DNA from: Paralithodes platypus
Taxonomy: Eukaryota > Arthropoda > Malacostraca > Decapoda > Lithodidae
Direction of reading: 5' to 3'
Assembly: GCA_032716605.1 (NCBI GenBank)
Contig: CM064495.1
Span: 25,451,760 to 25,515,759, forward strand
DNA length: 64,000 nucleotides
The notes below the pieces were generated by a model. The model made no database searches. It worked only from the letters and a program-made list of their open reading frames with translations, and was not told the origin of the DNA. This document shows, piece after piece, positions 8,450 to 18,778 of this stretch (position 1 is the stretch's first letter; every line of letters begins with the position of its first letter). A program made the translations under genes and the position numbers.

Positions 8450-10135
8450 TGAGGAGGTCCGTGCCAGAGGGGCCAACTCGCCACATTTTCAAAAACAGCG
8501 CTCTAGCTGGTTCCCGCTCCGTGAAATTCTTGGGAATCATCTGGCAAAAAAAAAAATCCGACTTTCGTCCTTATAGCAACTGCACATAGGGTTGAGCGTC
8601 ACTTGTTTTTGCCGTTTGCAGACCGTTTATGGGTGTGAATTTGGGTAGGCAGAGGGGCCAACTCGCCAACGCGCTCAGCCAATGAGAGCGCGGCTACGAC
8701 GTGGGGAATTAAATGGCCGCCCGCCCGACCACTCACAGGCGCTGTACGAGACGTACTTCAGTAGTCAGGCTCAAACCGAGTTAGAGTCAACACACGAGTG
8801 ATTACCTCCGCTATTTTGTGCCGTATTTCTCCAATATCTGTGCTACAATGTCGTCATCTGACTCGGATATTGGTGAGGCTAGGCCTTCCCTGCAACCTAG
8901 TCGTAAACGAAGGCCAAAGACCTGGCAGAAGACGATCAAAAAGTGTAAAAGGGACAGTGGCCAGACCTATGTTAGTAGAAGCACCGCCAAAGCTGTAACA
9001 CCGAAGAAAGTAGGGCCCCCTTGTGAATGCTTGGATAAGTGCTTCGAGAAAGTGGGAATTGATAATGTGCATTTACTATTTAACAGTTATTGGGCACTGG
9101 AAAGCCATGATTCCCAGTCCCAGTACATAAATAAGCGATTGAGTGAGACATTGTCTAAACGTTCACGAGTGAAGGGAATGGAGAGTCGCACTAAAAACGT
9201 CAAACAATATTCAGTGTCTGTGAATACTAAGAACATCAATGTTTGCCGTACTGCCTTTCTAAATATTCATGACATAACATCCAAACGTGTGCGAAATGTG
9301 TGCTCTAAGAGCTCTTCCACTGCCACTGGTATTCTGTCCCCCGACCAAAGAGGCCGCCATGTACCCCACAACAAGACTAATGACGATCTCCTGCAACTAA
9401 TTAAAAGCTTCTGCAAGTCTCTGCCCACCTGTACGTCCCATTATTCTCGTACCAAGAATCCGGACAAGCTGTACCTACCTCCTGGATCTACCTGGGCTGG
9501 ACTCTATGATGCCTTTCAGACATACATGATAGAGGACCAAGAGGAACCCAATGCCATTAAGCAATCCCGGTTCGTTAAGGAGGTGCAGAACTATAAGATC
9601 GGGATAACACCACCAAAGAGTGACACCTGCAGCACATGTGATCAGTTCAAAACAAAATTGGCAGAACTTGATCCAGAGACACAACGGGAGGAGAGGGCTC
9701 AACTTGCCATGAAGAGGAATGATCATCAATTTCATGCCAAGGCTGGCCATGATTTCATGCAGATTTATACCAAGGACACTACACCTGGAATCTTTGGAAT
9801 TGCTGTTGATCTCCAGCAAACACTATGCAACCCCCGTCTTACTGTCCTTTAGTTATAGTGAATGTTCATAATAGTACAAATTTGAAGGAAATCGAATAAT
9901 TTTTTCGCATTCCAAAAAAAACACCTATGTATGTTTGTTTTTTTGGTTTATTTATTTATTTATTTATTTTTTTTTAAACCATCTAAAAAAAATGGTCTGT
10001 TCCTAAGCTGTTCATTGATATATAATAATATATTATTATGTCTTATCTACTGTGTGTATGGTATGTTAACTTTAAACATCAATAACTCCAAACTATACTC
10101 GTGGCGAGTTGGCCCCTCTGGCACGGACCTCCTCA
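8450..10135 (+). mobile_element. Unclassified DNA transposon with 35-bp TIRs
   Basis: The two ends are perfect 35-bp inverted repeats starting TGAGGAGGTCCGTGCCAGAG and ending GCCAC. They are flanked by TA (8448-8449 and 10136-10137), and the LINE-B frame closes cleanly across the insertion (CSHH|IPARQ). A 19-bp internal copy of the TIR (CAGAGGGGCCAACTCGCCA) lies at 8650-8668. The element encodes one protein (8848-9852). The last ~280 bp are AT-rich with poly-T and poly-A runs. It has no obvious match to Tc1/mariner, hAT or piggyBac hallmarks. Confidence 0.85.
8848..9852 (+). CDS. Transposase-like protein, probably 3'-truncated
   Basis: A 335-codon frame starts at ATG 8848; upstream in-frame codons lack an ATG. 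The N-terminus is basic and Ser-rich. A Cys cluster (PPCECLDKCFEKV) follows, then HLLFNSYWALESHDSQ, NVCRTAFLNIHDIT, DQRGRHVPHNKT, SHYSRTKNPDKLYLPP and a second Cys motif (DTCSTCDQFKTKL). The frame ends at FGIAVDLQQTL. From memory, this order of motifs occurs in a widespread uncharacterised animal protein family often annotated as hypothetical. Relatives continue well past the (F)DLxxTL motif, so this copy probably lacks its C-terminal catalytic part. Its position between perfect TIRs argues that it is, or derives from, the element's transposase. Confidence 0.65.
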   Translation: MSSSDSDIGEARPSLQPSRKRRPKTWQKTIKKCKRDSGQTYVSRSTAKAVTPKKVGPPCECLDKCFEKVGIDNVHLLFNSYWALESHDSQSQYINKRLSETLSKRSRVKGMESRTKNVKQYSVSVNTKNINVCRTAFLNIHDITSKRVRNVCSKSSSTATGILSPDQRGRHVPHNKTNDDLLQLIKSFCKSLPTCTSHYSRTKNPDKLYLPPGSTWAGLYDAFQTYMIEDQEEPNAIKQSRFVKEVQNYKIGITPPKSDTCSTCDQFKTKLAELDPETQREERAQLAMKRNDHQFHAKAGHDFMQIYTKDTTPGIFGIAVDLQQTLCNPRLTVL

Positions 10136-10137
10136 TA

Positions 10138-10315
10138 TACCTGCAAGACAAACAAAACGAAGAAGCAAACAAGATCGGGAAAGGAGGAGGCTGTACAGAA
10201 GAAGAAAATTACTCGCACAAAGACGCACACGAACCACCGACGAGACAACACCTCCGCACCCACGCTCCCGAAAATCAGCTGATCTAGCAAGCTGTTTACA
10301 GCGCTCGTCAAATAA
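10138..10315 (+). pseudogene. LINE-B linker between endonuclease and RT
   Basis: A basic segment (RQTKRRSKQDRERRRLYRRR) is typical of the region after the endonuclease in CR1-like ORF2 proteins. It is open until the LINE-C copy 2 insertion at about 10316. Confidence 0.65.
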
Positions 10316-10455
10316 ACTCACCTAAACTTGAGTATAAGGATATTTTGTGTTGTCCTGTATTATAATGCAGTATTAAAATAATTTGAGATTAAAATCAAGT
10401 GAGGATATTTCGAGTGATAAAAAATAATTCAAGCGATTGTGAATGCGAGTGGATG

Positions 10456-10695
10456 TAATAATAATAATAATCTTCTGGTTACTTATATAGCGCCCGTCTC
10501 TCCTCCTTCGAGGATTCGCAAGCGCTTGGCTTTCTTTAGTCTACCAGAGACCATTACCCATCCCCCTTGCTCATGGGGAGATGGTAACCGCCGGCTGTAT
10601 CCCAGAAAAACTTTTCAATCTGAGCGGGGATTGAACGCGAGACCTACAAGGTGGGAATCAGGCACGCTATCAACTGAGCCAGCCGGACGGCTGGC
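10456..10695 (-). mobile_element. tRNA-derived SINE with (ATT)n tail
   Basis: Read on the minus strand, a tRNA-like head has an A box (TGGCTCAGTTGATAGCG) and a degenerate B box (GCGTTCAATCCCC). A body follows, then an (ATT)n tail seen as ATAATAATAAT at 10457-10471. It is inserted near the start of LINE-C copy 2. No clear target-site duplication was found. Confidence 0.7.
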
Positions 10696-11791
10696 TGACT
10701 TTGATGGATTTGAAGTCGGTGAGACCGAGGGCATTCTAGGGAAAATTATACGTGAGCTGAATGACATTAAAAGGTGGAAGGAGGATATGCAGGAGTGGAA
10801 GGTGAGTGTTAGTTCACAGATTGAGGCTATATGTTCAATATGTGGTGCTCAGGCTGGGGACATCGAGCCTGGACAAGATTTGAGTCGGGCTAGCCTAAAA
10901 GAAATTCAAACTCATATGGGGCAACTCCGGGACGAAAATGAAGCTTTAAGATTGCAACTTGAAGAATACAAAGGGCAAACCAAGGAAATGAAAACACATG
11001 TGGAGGAGATTAAGGAGAAACACAATAAATGGGTTAATGACGAAGGAGGAAGAGTGAAGGAAGTGGCAATGAAGGAAATCATGGAGGAACAAAAGAAACA
11101 ATCAGAAAGGGAAAATAAAGATTTAGAATCAGTGGTAGTAAAAGCTATGAGGAGAAATGAACAGGTCCTGCGTGAAACAATAGATAGAAATAAGTGTATT
11201 ATTGTATTTGGGGATATAGAGGAGCACATTATTGAGAGGAAAGCTAGGGATAAGGAAGAAATTAATAAGGTAAAAACATTGATCAAGCATGTCGATGAAG
11301 AAGGAAACAACTGGAGAGATGATATTGAAGAAGTTAGGAGAATGGGTAAATATAGTAAGGGAAACACAAGGCCAATGAGAGTGCAGTTTAGGTCTAGGGT
11401 AACAGTGGATGCAATAATGAACGTAACATGGAGACTTAATTTGACCAGCAAGTTTAAGAAAATTACAATTAGAAAAGACATGAGTATTGAGGATCGAAAC
11501 ATAAGAAAGGAATTGCAAACCGAGGCAAATGAAAAGAATGGAGAAAGGACGAAAGAAGACGAAAAGAAGTTTTTCTGGAGAGTGTGGGAGGGAAAACTCA
11601 AGAAATGGTATATAAAGCGAAGGGACGGAAGTAGGGAGGGAAAGGGAGATGGTGCGGGTGACGGGGAGAAGGCAGAGAGAGGGGAGGTGGAGATAGAGAG
11701 AGAAACAGTCCAAGTGGAGGCAGAGGGAGGGGAGGTGGAAACGGAGCGAGAAACAGTCCAGGTGGAGACAAGAGAAGAGGAGACAAGCTAG
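10696..11791 (+). CDS. LINE-C ORF1 protein (coiled coil, acidic/basic tail)
   Basis: The LINE-C part of this frame starts after the SINE (FDGFEVGETEGILGK). The continuous frame from 10439 owes its beginning to SINE sequence, so the native start is lost. A long coiled-coil region (DENEALRLQLEEYKGQTKEM, VEEIKEKHNKW, QKKQSERENKDLESVV) is followed by VTWRLNLTSKFKKITIRKDM and a Glu/Val-rich tail (GEVEIERETVQVEAEGGEVE). ORF1 proteins of this type bind element RNA and trimerise. The frame ends at TAG 11789-11791, nine bases before the ORF2 frame. Confidence 0.72.
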
Positions 11792-11799
11792 GAAATAAA

Positions 11800-14703
11800 T
11801 TGGGAGGGGTACGTACAAAAAAGAAAGGAACGGGCAGGGACGAGAAAAATAGGGAAAATACTGGAAACGCTAAGTTCATGTATACAAATATTGATGGGTT
11901 AATTTCCAAAAAGATTGAGTTTGACGAATATGTAAAGAGAGACAGGCCCGGGGTAGTATGTTTGACTGAAACTAAGCTTAACCAGGAGGTAGACACGAAT
12001 ATAATTAGTTGTGCAGGATACAGTACATGGAGAAGAGACAGGTTAGGAAAGCTAGGAGGAGGAGTGTTGATCATGGTAGATAATAAAATTACTGCTAAAG
12101 AATTAAAACTTGGTGATAGCATTGCTGAAGTGGTAGCAGTTGAAATTGAGGATAATGATAGGTCAAAATTGGACATTGTATCAATGTATTTACCTCCTAA
12201 GACTAAATCTTGGAGCAACGATGAATATAATGAATTCATTTTGGAAACCTTGCGTATGTTAGAAATTATTTGTAAAAGGAAAAATAGGCTTATTCTTGCA
12301 GGGGACTTTAATTGCGGGGAGGTGGATTGGGAATGTTTGGATGCGGGTTCAAATGAAAATACTTGGGGTAGCAAATTTCTTGAACTAACAATGGGGTATC
12401 TATTAACACAACACGTAATGGAAAATACAAGATTTAGAGGAGGTGATGAACCATCAAGACTTGACTTATTATTCACCAAAGACCCCCAAGAAATAAAGAA
12501 CCTAACATATTTGAGTCCCATGGGAAAAAGCGATCATGCTGTGATTGAATTTGAATTGACAGTGGAATTTCTGGAAGGCAGAGAGGAGGAACATAGGGAA
12601 TATAGACTAAATTATAGTAAGGCGGATTATGAATCATTACGAGGATACTTTGCAAATATAGATTGGTCATTTATTGAGCAAGAACAGAATATTCAGGTAA
12701 AATACACCATGTTACTAGATATTTACAGGGAGGGGGTAGATAAATATGTACCAACATTTAAGGATAGAAAGCTGGCTAAGGAGAAAGAGTGGTTTAACAT
12801 GCGATGTCACATTGCCCAGAACAAAAAGGACTCTGCATGGAATAAAGTGAGAAGGAGACACACTGAGGAAAAATGGAATGAGTATAAGAATGCTAGAAAC
12901 AACTATGTCAAGACTATAAGAGAGGAGAAAAAGAACTTTGAAAAAGATATAGTAAACAAATGTAATAAAGAACCCAAACTGTTCTATAGTTATATCAACG
13001 GCAAAACAAAAATAAAGGACAAAATAACAAAGCTTAGGGTAGAGGGTCAATTATATGAAGACACAGTGGGTATGTGTGAAATTATGAATGATACATTAAC
13101 ATCCGTGTTTGTGGAGGAGGATGACTATGTAGAACCTGTGGTGGAATTGAACGAGATACAGGGACTAGAGTCGATAGAAGTCAACAAGGATGAACTAAAA
13201 TCATTGTTGGAAGAATTGGACGTGAGAAAATCTATGGGCCCAGATAACATTGCTGGATGGGTATTAAGAGAATGTTCTGAACAACTAGTGAGACCTATTT
13301 TTAATATTGTTCAACACTCATTAAACAAGGGGGAACTTCCCTTAGAATAGAAACAAGCAAATATAACTCCAATATATAAAAGTGGAAATAAAGAAGACCC
13401 GCTAAATTATCGACCGGTATCCTTAACGAGTGTTATATGCAAGCTTTGTGAAAAGATTATTAGAAAAAGATGGGTGGGTATGTTGGAGGAGAGGGAAATA
13501 ATTTCAAGCAAGCAGTTCGGGTTCAGAAAAGGTCATTCGTGTACCACAAATTTGTTGAGTTACTATGATAGGGTAATTGACATTGTACAAGGGAGGGAGG
13601 GGTGGGTAGATTGTATTTACTTAGATTTCAAGAAGGCATTTGATAAGGTGCCTCATAAGAGATTGTTGTGGAAGCTCAGGACTGTGGGGCGGGTTGAGGG
13701 AGTATTATTAAAGTGGATGGAAAACTATTTAATTGGGAGGGAAATGCGAACAGTAATAAAAGGAAAGTTCTCCTCGTGGAAAAGGGTAAAAAGCGGTGTG
13801 CCTCAAGGATCGGTGTTGGCCCCAATCATGTTTTTGGTTTTCATCAACGACCTTCAAATGGGAATAGGCTCATATATATCTATGTTTGCTGATGATGCAA
13901 AATTAATGAAGCATATTACAAGTAGGAGTAGTTGTGAAGAATTACAGAGAGACCTAGATAAGTTATATGAGTGGAGTCAAACTTGGAAAATGGAATTCAA
14001 CACGAGTAAGTGTCAGGTTCTTGAGATGGGAAAAAGTAAATATAGACCTTCTTGGGGATATAAAATAGGAGATGAAATAATTAGTAAAGCTGTGAAAGCA
14101 AAAGACCTAGGGGTAGTTATGGCAGACAGCTTGTCACCTGAACAGCATATAAATAAAATAACTGGTGAAACCTATGCAGTGTTGACTAACATGAGAATAG
14201 CTCTGAATTATTTAGATGAAGAGATGTTAGCAAAAATAATAGGGACAATAATACGACCAAGACTGGAGTATGCAGCAGTGGTGTGGTCTCCACACCTTAT
14301 AAAACATAATAAAAAACTGGAAAGAGTTCAGAGAGTTGCCACTAAGATGATAGCTAGCCTTAGAGACCTGCCTTATGAGGAGAGATTGGAGAGGCTAAAG
14401 CTGCCAACGCTGAGGGAGAGGAGAGAGAGAGGTGACATGATCATGATGTTTAAGTGTGTGAAAGGTTTTGAGAAGATCGACAAGGGAGATTTTGTGGTGA
14501 GGGACGAGGGAAGAACCAGGGGTCATGATTGTAAGTTGAGGAAAATTGTATGTAAGTCTGATGTAAGAAAGTTCAGCTTCCCATATAGAAGCATTGAGTG
14601 TTGGAATAAGTTGGATGGGGAGGTGGTGGGAGCAAGAAATATCCAAACTTTTAAAGCAAAATTGGATAAATGTAGAGAGAGAGACAGGACAACACGAGCT
14701 TAG
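11800..14703 (+). pseudogene. LINE-C copy 2 ORF2, one nonsense codon
   Basis: It has the same endonuclease-RT-C-terminal order as copy 1. The only lesion seen is a Trp-to-TAG change at 13348-13350 (PLE*KQANITPIYKSG). The RT active-site region (SMFADDAK) that is broken in copy 1 is intact here. The first in-frame ATG is in KFMYTNIDG, at about 11878. The frame ends at 14703. Confidence 0.9.
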
Positions 14704-14737
14704 GCTCAAATCCTGTATACTACAATTAGGTGAGTAC

Positions 14738-16735
14738 ATCAAAATCTACAGGATAGGCAAAAGGTCGAAATAGATAGAGAAATTGTGGAAATTGAACAAA
14801 GGCTAAAAGAATATCATATGAACTACAACATAATATGGAAGAGGAGAGGAAAGCTATTGCAGGTATAAAGGAAAATTCCAAAACTTCTTTTCATACGCCA
14901 AACAAAAGGCTAAAACAACATCAAACATCGGCCCACTGAGCAAAGGGGACGGCTCTTTCACAGGGGACAAAAAGGAAATGAGCGAACTCTTAAGCAGGCA
15001 GTATGAAATGGCATTCAGTGAGCCTGATGAAACAAAAGTCATCAGAGACCAAAATATTTTTTTCATGGAAACCTCCCCCACGGAAACCCCTCAGATGCTG
15101 GATATTGATTTCGGTCCAAAAGACATAGAAGAGGCCATTTCCAACATGCCATCCCACTCGGCAGCAGGCCCGGACTCATGGAATTCGATCCTAATGAAAA
15201 AATGTAAGGAAAACCTCTCAAAACCCCTGGCTATAATGTGGAGAAGGAGTCTAGACACTGGTGACATACCAGATAGCTTGAAAAACGCAATAATTGCCCC
15301 ACTGCATAAAGGAGGGAGTAAAGCACTACCAAAAAACTACCGCCTGGTAGCTCTAACCTCTCACATCATTAAAGTTTTCGAGCGAGTCCTGCGAAGCAAA
15401 ATTTCAACATTCATGGAGACAAATGAACTACACAACACCGGTCAACATGGGTTCAGAGCGGGAAGATCATGTCTCTCACAACTTTTGGAACACTATGACA
15501 AAATTCTTAAAGCGCTAGAAGAAAAGAAAAACGTGGATGTCATTTACACCGATTTTGCTAAGGCATTTGATAAATGTGACCATGGTATAATAGCCCACAA
15601 ACTGAAAGCAAAAGGTATAACTGGGAAAATCGGACGGTGGATATACAATTTCCTCGTAAACCGAAAACAATCGGTAGCAGTAAACCAAGTCACTTCTGAG
15701 TCTTCGGATGTCAAAAGCTCAGTGCCCCAAGGAACAGTGCTAGCGCCCCTTCTGTTCCTCATACTAATTTGCGACATAGATACCAACACCAGACACAGTA
15801 CGGTGTCGTCTTTTGCTGATGACACAAAATTAAGCAAGATAGTAAACACACAAGAGGACACGGGCCGACTGCAGGAAGACATGAATGTAGTGTTCCAGTG
15901 GACCAGGGAAAACAACATGCAATTCAATGAGGAAAAATTCCAATTAATACGGTATGGAGATAATAATGGTGTTAAAGAAATTACAAATTACTTAACAGAA
16001 TCTAACCACATAATAGAACGGAAAGACAGTGTGAAAGACCTTGGGGTATTAATGTCTGAAAATATGGGTTTCAAAGTACATAACCAGGTCAAAGTGGCGG
16101 CTGCGAAACGTCTAACGGGTTGGATTCTGCGTACTTTTAAAACACGCGGTGAATTGCCTATGATAACGCTCTTCAAATCTCTAGTGCTACCGCGGCTTGA
16201 ATACTGTAGCGTATTAACATCCCCATACAAAGCAGGTGAAATAAATGACGTAGAGAGTGTACAAAGAAATTTCACTTCGCATATAAGTTCGATAAAACAT
16301 CTACACTATTGGGAGCGTTTAAGAGCACTGAATCTGTACTCACTGGAACGTAGAAGAGAACGTTACCTAATAATATACACGTGGAAAATCGCAGAGGGTT
16401 TAGTACCAAACCTACATACTCCGATAGTCATGAAATTCAGTGATAGGAGAGGCTGGGAATGCGAAATCCCCCGGATGAATAACAGGGGTGCTATGGGCTC
16501 TCTGCGAGAGGGCTGGTTATCACACAGAGGCCCACGTCTCTTCAACAAACTCCCACGGCGAGTAAGAGACATGAGGGACATCTCGTTAGACAACTTCAAG
16601 AGAGCCCTAGATGTCGAACTGCAAAAAGTGCCAGACGAGCCCATCCTCGCAAGTGAGCGAGCTGTCGCTTCAAACAGTCTACTGCACCAAATCACCACCC
16701 ATAACGAGGGGCGTCGCGCTCCTTGGTGCCGCTAG
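14738..16735 (+). pseudogene. LINE-B reverse transcriptase
   Basis: The segment begins with a degenerate linker (IDREIVEIEQRLKEYH), shifts frame near 14870, then is open from 14978 for 585 codons. RT motifs are PDSWNSILMKKC, IYTDFAKAFDKCDHG, SSVPQGTVLAPLLFLI and the catalytic FADDTK. The C-terminal region (LPRLEYCSVLTSP, RRERYLIIYTWKI, RGPRLFNKLPRRVRDM) is typical of CR1/Jockey-type LINEs. The RT itself looks undamaged, but the element is inactive because its endonuclease is split by three insertions. Confidence 0.87.
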
Positions 16736-16770
16736 ATGAGCGGCGAACACATCTAAAGGTATCTAAAGGT

Positions 16771-17116
16771 AAAGGTGCTGTATATTAAGCAATTGGATTA
16801 CAGAACAATAAAGTCCTGCCCCAACACTGTTCCAACATGCAAACACTGTTGCTGACCTAGGTGTGGTGCCAAACAGCGCCCAGGTAAGATTTAGTCCCCT
16901 GTGGCACCTATCCGCACCCCACCAGCCTCAGCAGTGCCATACCAAGACAGTGCTAAGATAAAAACTTTATTGCATATTGTAGTAATGGCTGTTGGTCCAC
17001 AAGTCTATCGCCATCCCCCCTATTAGTCGCCTTGTACGACACGCAGTAGGATGCGTGAGTCATATTCTTTTTTTCCTCCACCATTAGATGAAGGCCCCCT
17101 TACCCCCTGGGGGGTA
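16771..17116. other. Unassigned interval
   Basis: About 345 bp lies between the LINE-B tail and LINE-G. It has no convincing frame. A segment around 17015-17060 (AGTCGCCTTGTACGACACGC) looks like a recurring retroposon 3' motif, but no second copy exists in this window. Confidence 0.4.
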
Positions 17117-18061
17117 ATTTGAGTATCATATGTTACTCCTAGGATTATGGGTGAGTGTGTGTGTGTTAGGGGTATGTTGTTTATGGTGAGTTTCGGGGAG
17201 TATGCGTGATCTCCTGTCCAGCTTGTGAGGAGGGTTGCAGTGGATTTGGCTGGGGCTAAATTAAGTCTGTTTGTAGTGCACCAGTCACGTAATGTGTTGA
17301 GATAGGGTTGAAGGAGACTTGTTGCTCTGGCTGGGTCTTGGTGTGTACATGTGAGTGTTATGTCGTCTGCTTAGGAGGCTATGTTTATTTGGGGTGTATT
17401 GGGTGTATTTATATCATGCATGTACAGATTAAAGAGTGCGGGCAACAGGACAGATCCTTGCGGGACTTCGTTTGGGAAATTTCTGATGCTAGATGACTGA
17501 CCGGCAAAAGATACGTGTGCACATCTGCCTGCTAGGAAGTTGGCCAGCCACCTTTTTGTGTTGTTGTGCATGTTTGTGTTGTAAATTTTGTTTGTTAGGT
17601 TGTGGTGGGGGATGGCATCGAAGGCTTTACTAATGTCGAGTGTGGCAAGTAGTGATCTGTGTGGTGGTCTGGCTGAGTTGATGCCGTCAAAAGCTCTTTG
17701 TGTAAGGTCTGTAAGAAGATTGTTTGTGGAGTATAGTGGCCTGAAGCCATGTTGTGTTGGAGCTAGGGGTAAGGCGTGTGTAATTAGTTGTAGTACACGG
17801 CGTTCTATGACTTTGAAGGTGGTGCAGAGGAGTGTGATAGGGCGGTGTGAGGAGGTTAGCGTGGGGTCTTTGTTGGGTTTTGGGAAAGTGATGATGATAC
17901 CATGCTTCCAGATGTCTGGTATTGTGTTGTGTGAATAACTGTAGTTTGATATGTTAGTGAGTGCTTGTATGCCTTGTGGTCCCAGGTGTCTGAGGTGTAT
18001 GTTGCTTATGTTGTCTAGGCCACAGGCGGGTGAGTGCTTGAGATTGTTGATGATGTGCTTT
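17117..18061 (-). pseudogene. LINE-G reverse transcriptase segment
   Basis: Read on minus: SPACGLDNISNIHLRHLGPQ, IIITFPKPNKDPT, RPITLLCTTFKVIERRVL, TQHGFRPLYSTNN, LATLDISKAFDAIPHHNL, EVPQGSVLLPALFNLYMHDI. The catalytic YADD box reads stop-ADD because TAC became TAA (17371-17373 on the window strand). The frame reopens after it (ADDITLTCTHQD...LNLAPAKSTATLLTSWTGDH) and stops at YDTQ near 17117, where the element is truncated. Confidence 0.82.
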
Positions 18062-18072
18062 GTCTGGTAGTT

Positions 18073-18770
18073 GTAGTTGTTGGTGTTCCCCAGGCTGCCT
18101 GGCCGAACAGCCCCAGGGCCCCAAGCAAGGCCAAGGCCATAACCGAGTGCCCCCACAGAACCCTCCCTGCCTACCACAATAAAGCCTGGGTGACCGAAGC
18201 CACTCCATGGCGGGGAGCTGAGGAGGGTGCGGAAATTTGCAGGAAACCAAAGCCCCACCCTGGGCCCTGTACATACATACATACATAAAATTTTAAGACT
18301 GAGTGTTCCACACATAAGTGCAGTTTCAGTCTCTTGTCCTAATGGCGGCATTCCAGGCAACCATGTTAAGGGCTGCTTCACTTGTCACGTTCTTGGATTT
18401 GAGATCGGCGCGTATAGTCCGATCCCAGGTCTTCCTCGGTCCACCCCTTGGTGCAGCTCCCTCCACAATCACAGACCTGCATTTTTTCACCCAATTTTGT
18501 TCATCCATTCTCTCCACATGTCCATACCATCCCAGTCTACTTGTACGCATCACCTCGCTCCTTAGCAATTATGAAGAGAAAGCTGAGGGGCAAAAGGAAA
18601 AATGTGACGCTTTGGCTTCCAATCTGCCAACTTCTAGGTTGGCAGATTAGGAGGTCAATCCACGGAAGAGACGCCGTCACTTAAGATCTAGAAAATATAT
18701 AAGTAAAAGGAACAGTCAGAGTAAGCTATGGGTATGGCAGAGATCGCTCAGTTCTCACTCTGATAGACAA
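18073..18770 (-). mobile_element. SINE-AAC copy 1, 5'-truncated and interrupted
   Basis: This is a minus-strand retroposon. Its (AAC)-type tail is at about 18073-18092 and its truncated head at about 18770. The target duplication GTCTGGTAGTT is at 18062-18072. On the head side it reads GTCTGGTA (18771-18778), is cut by Tigger, and then resumes GTT at 21156. A 289-bp RTE fragment is inserted at 18271. Confidence 0.8.
18271..18559 (-). mobile_element. RTE-like LINE 3' fragment with (TATG)n tail
   Basis: This is a 289-bp, 5'-truncated copy of the family represented at 56152-58371. It encodes the C-terminal SRLGWYGHVERMDEQNWVKK...GGPRKTWDRTIRADL on the minus strand. The ATGT-type tail lies at 18271-18286. 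It is inserted inside SINE-AAC copy 1. Confidence 0.85.
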
Positions 18771-18778
18771 GTCTGGTA

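Larger units (their letters stand above)
10316..14737 (+). mobile_element. LINE-C copy 2, near full length
   Basis: This copy contains a 5' leader (about 10316-10455), ORF1, ORF2 and an AATTAGGTGAGTAC tail ending at about 14737. The string TCAAA flanks both ends (near 10311 and 14738) and may be the target duplication. A tRNA-derived SINE lies in the 5' part. It is nearly identical to copy 1, so the family moved recently. Confidence 0.85.
3336..16770 (+). mobile_element. LINE-B, composite CR1/Jockey-type LINE split by four insertions
   Basis: One LINE can be followed through five coding segments in order: endonuclease (3336-3796, 4728-4858, 8187-8447), linker (10138-10315) and reverse transcriptase (14738-16735). 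It ends in a short repeat of ATCTAAAGGT at about 16750-16770. The intervening blocks are other elements: LINE-A 3797-4727, LINE-C 4859-8186, a TIR transposon 8450-10135 and LINE-C 10316-14737. Without them the element is about 3.2 kb and is 5'-truncated at the twin hairpin. Confidence 0.8.

Noticed and set aside
8343..8589. Small frames on both strands around the left transposon end
   Set aside because: They span the LINE-B/transposon junction and have no independent support.
10620..10695. A minus-strand tRNA gene
   Set aside because: The B box is degenerate (GTTCAATCCCC) and the unit continues into a SINE with an ATT tail.
10439..10695. Start of LINE-C ORF1 at 10439
   Set aside because: This part of the open frame is SINE sequence read through by chance. 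The native ORF1 resumes only after it.
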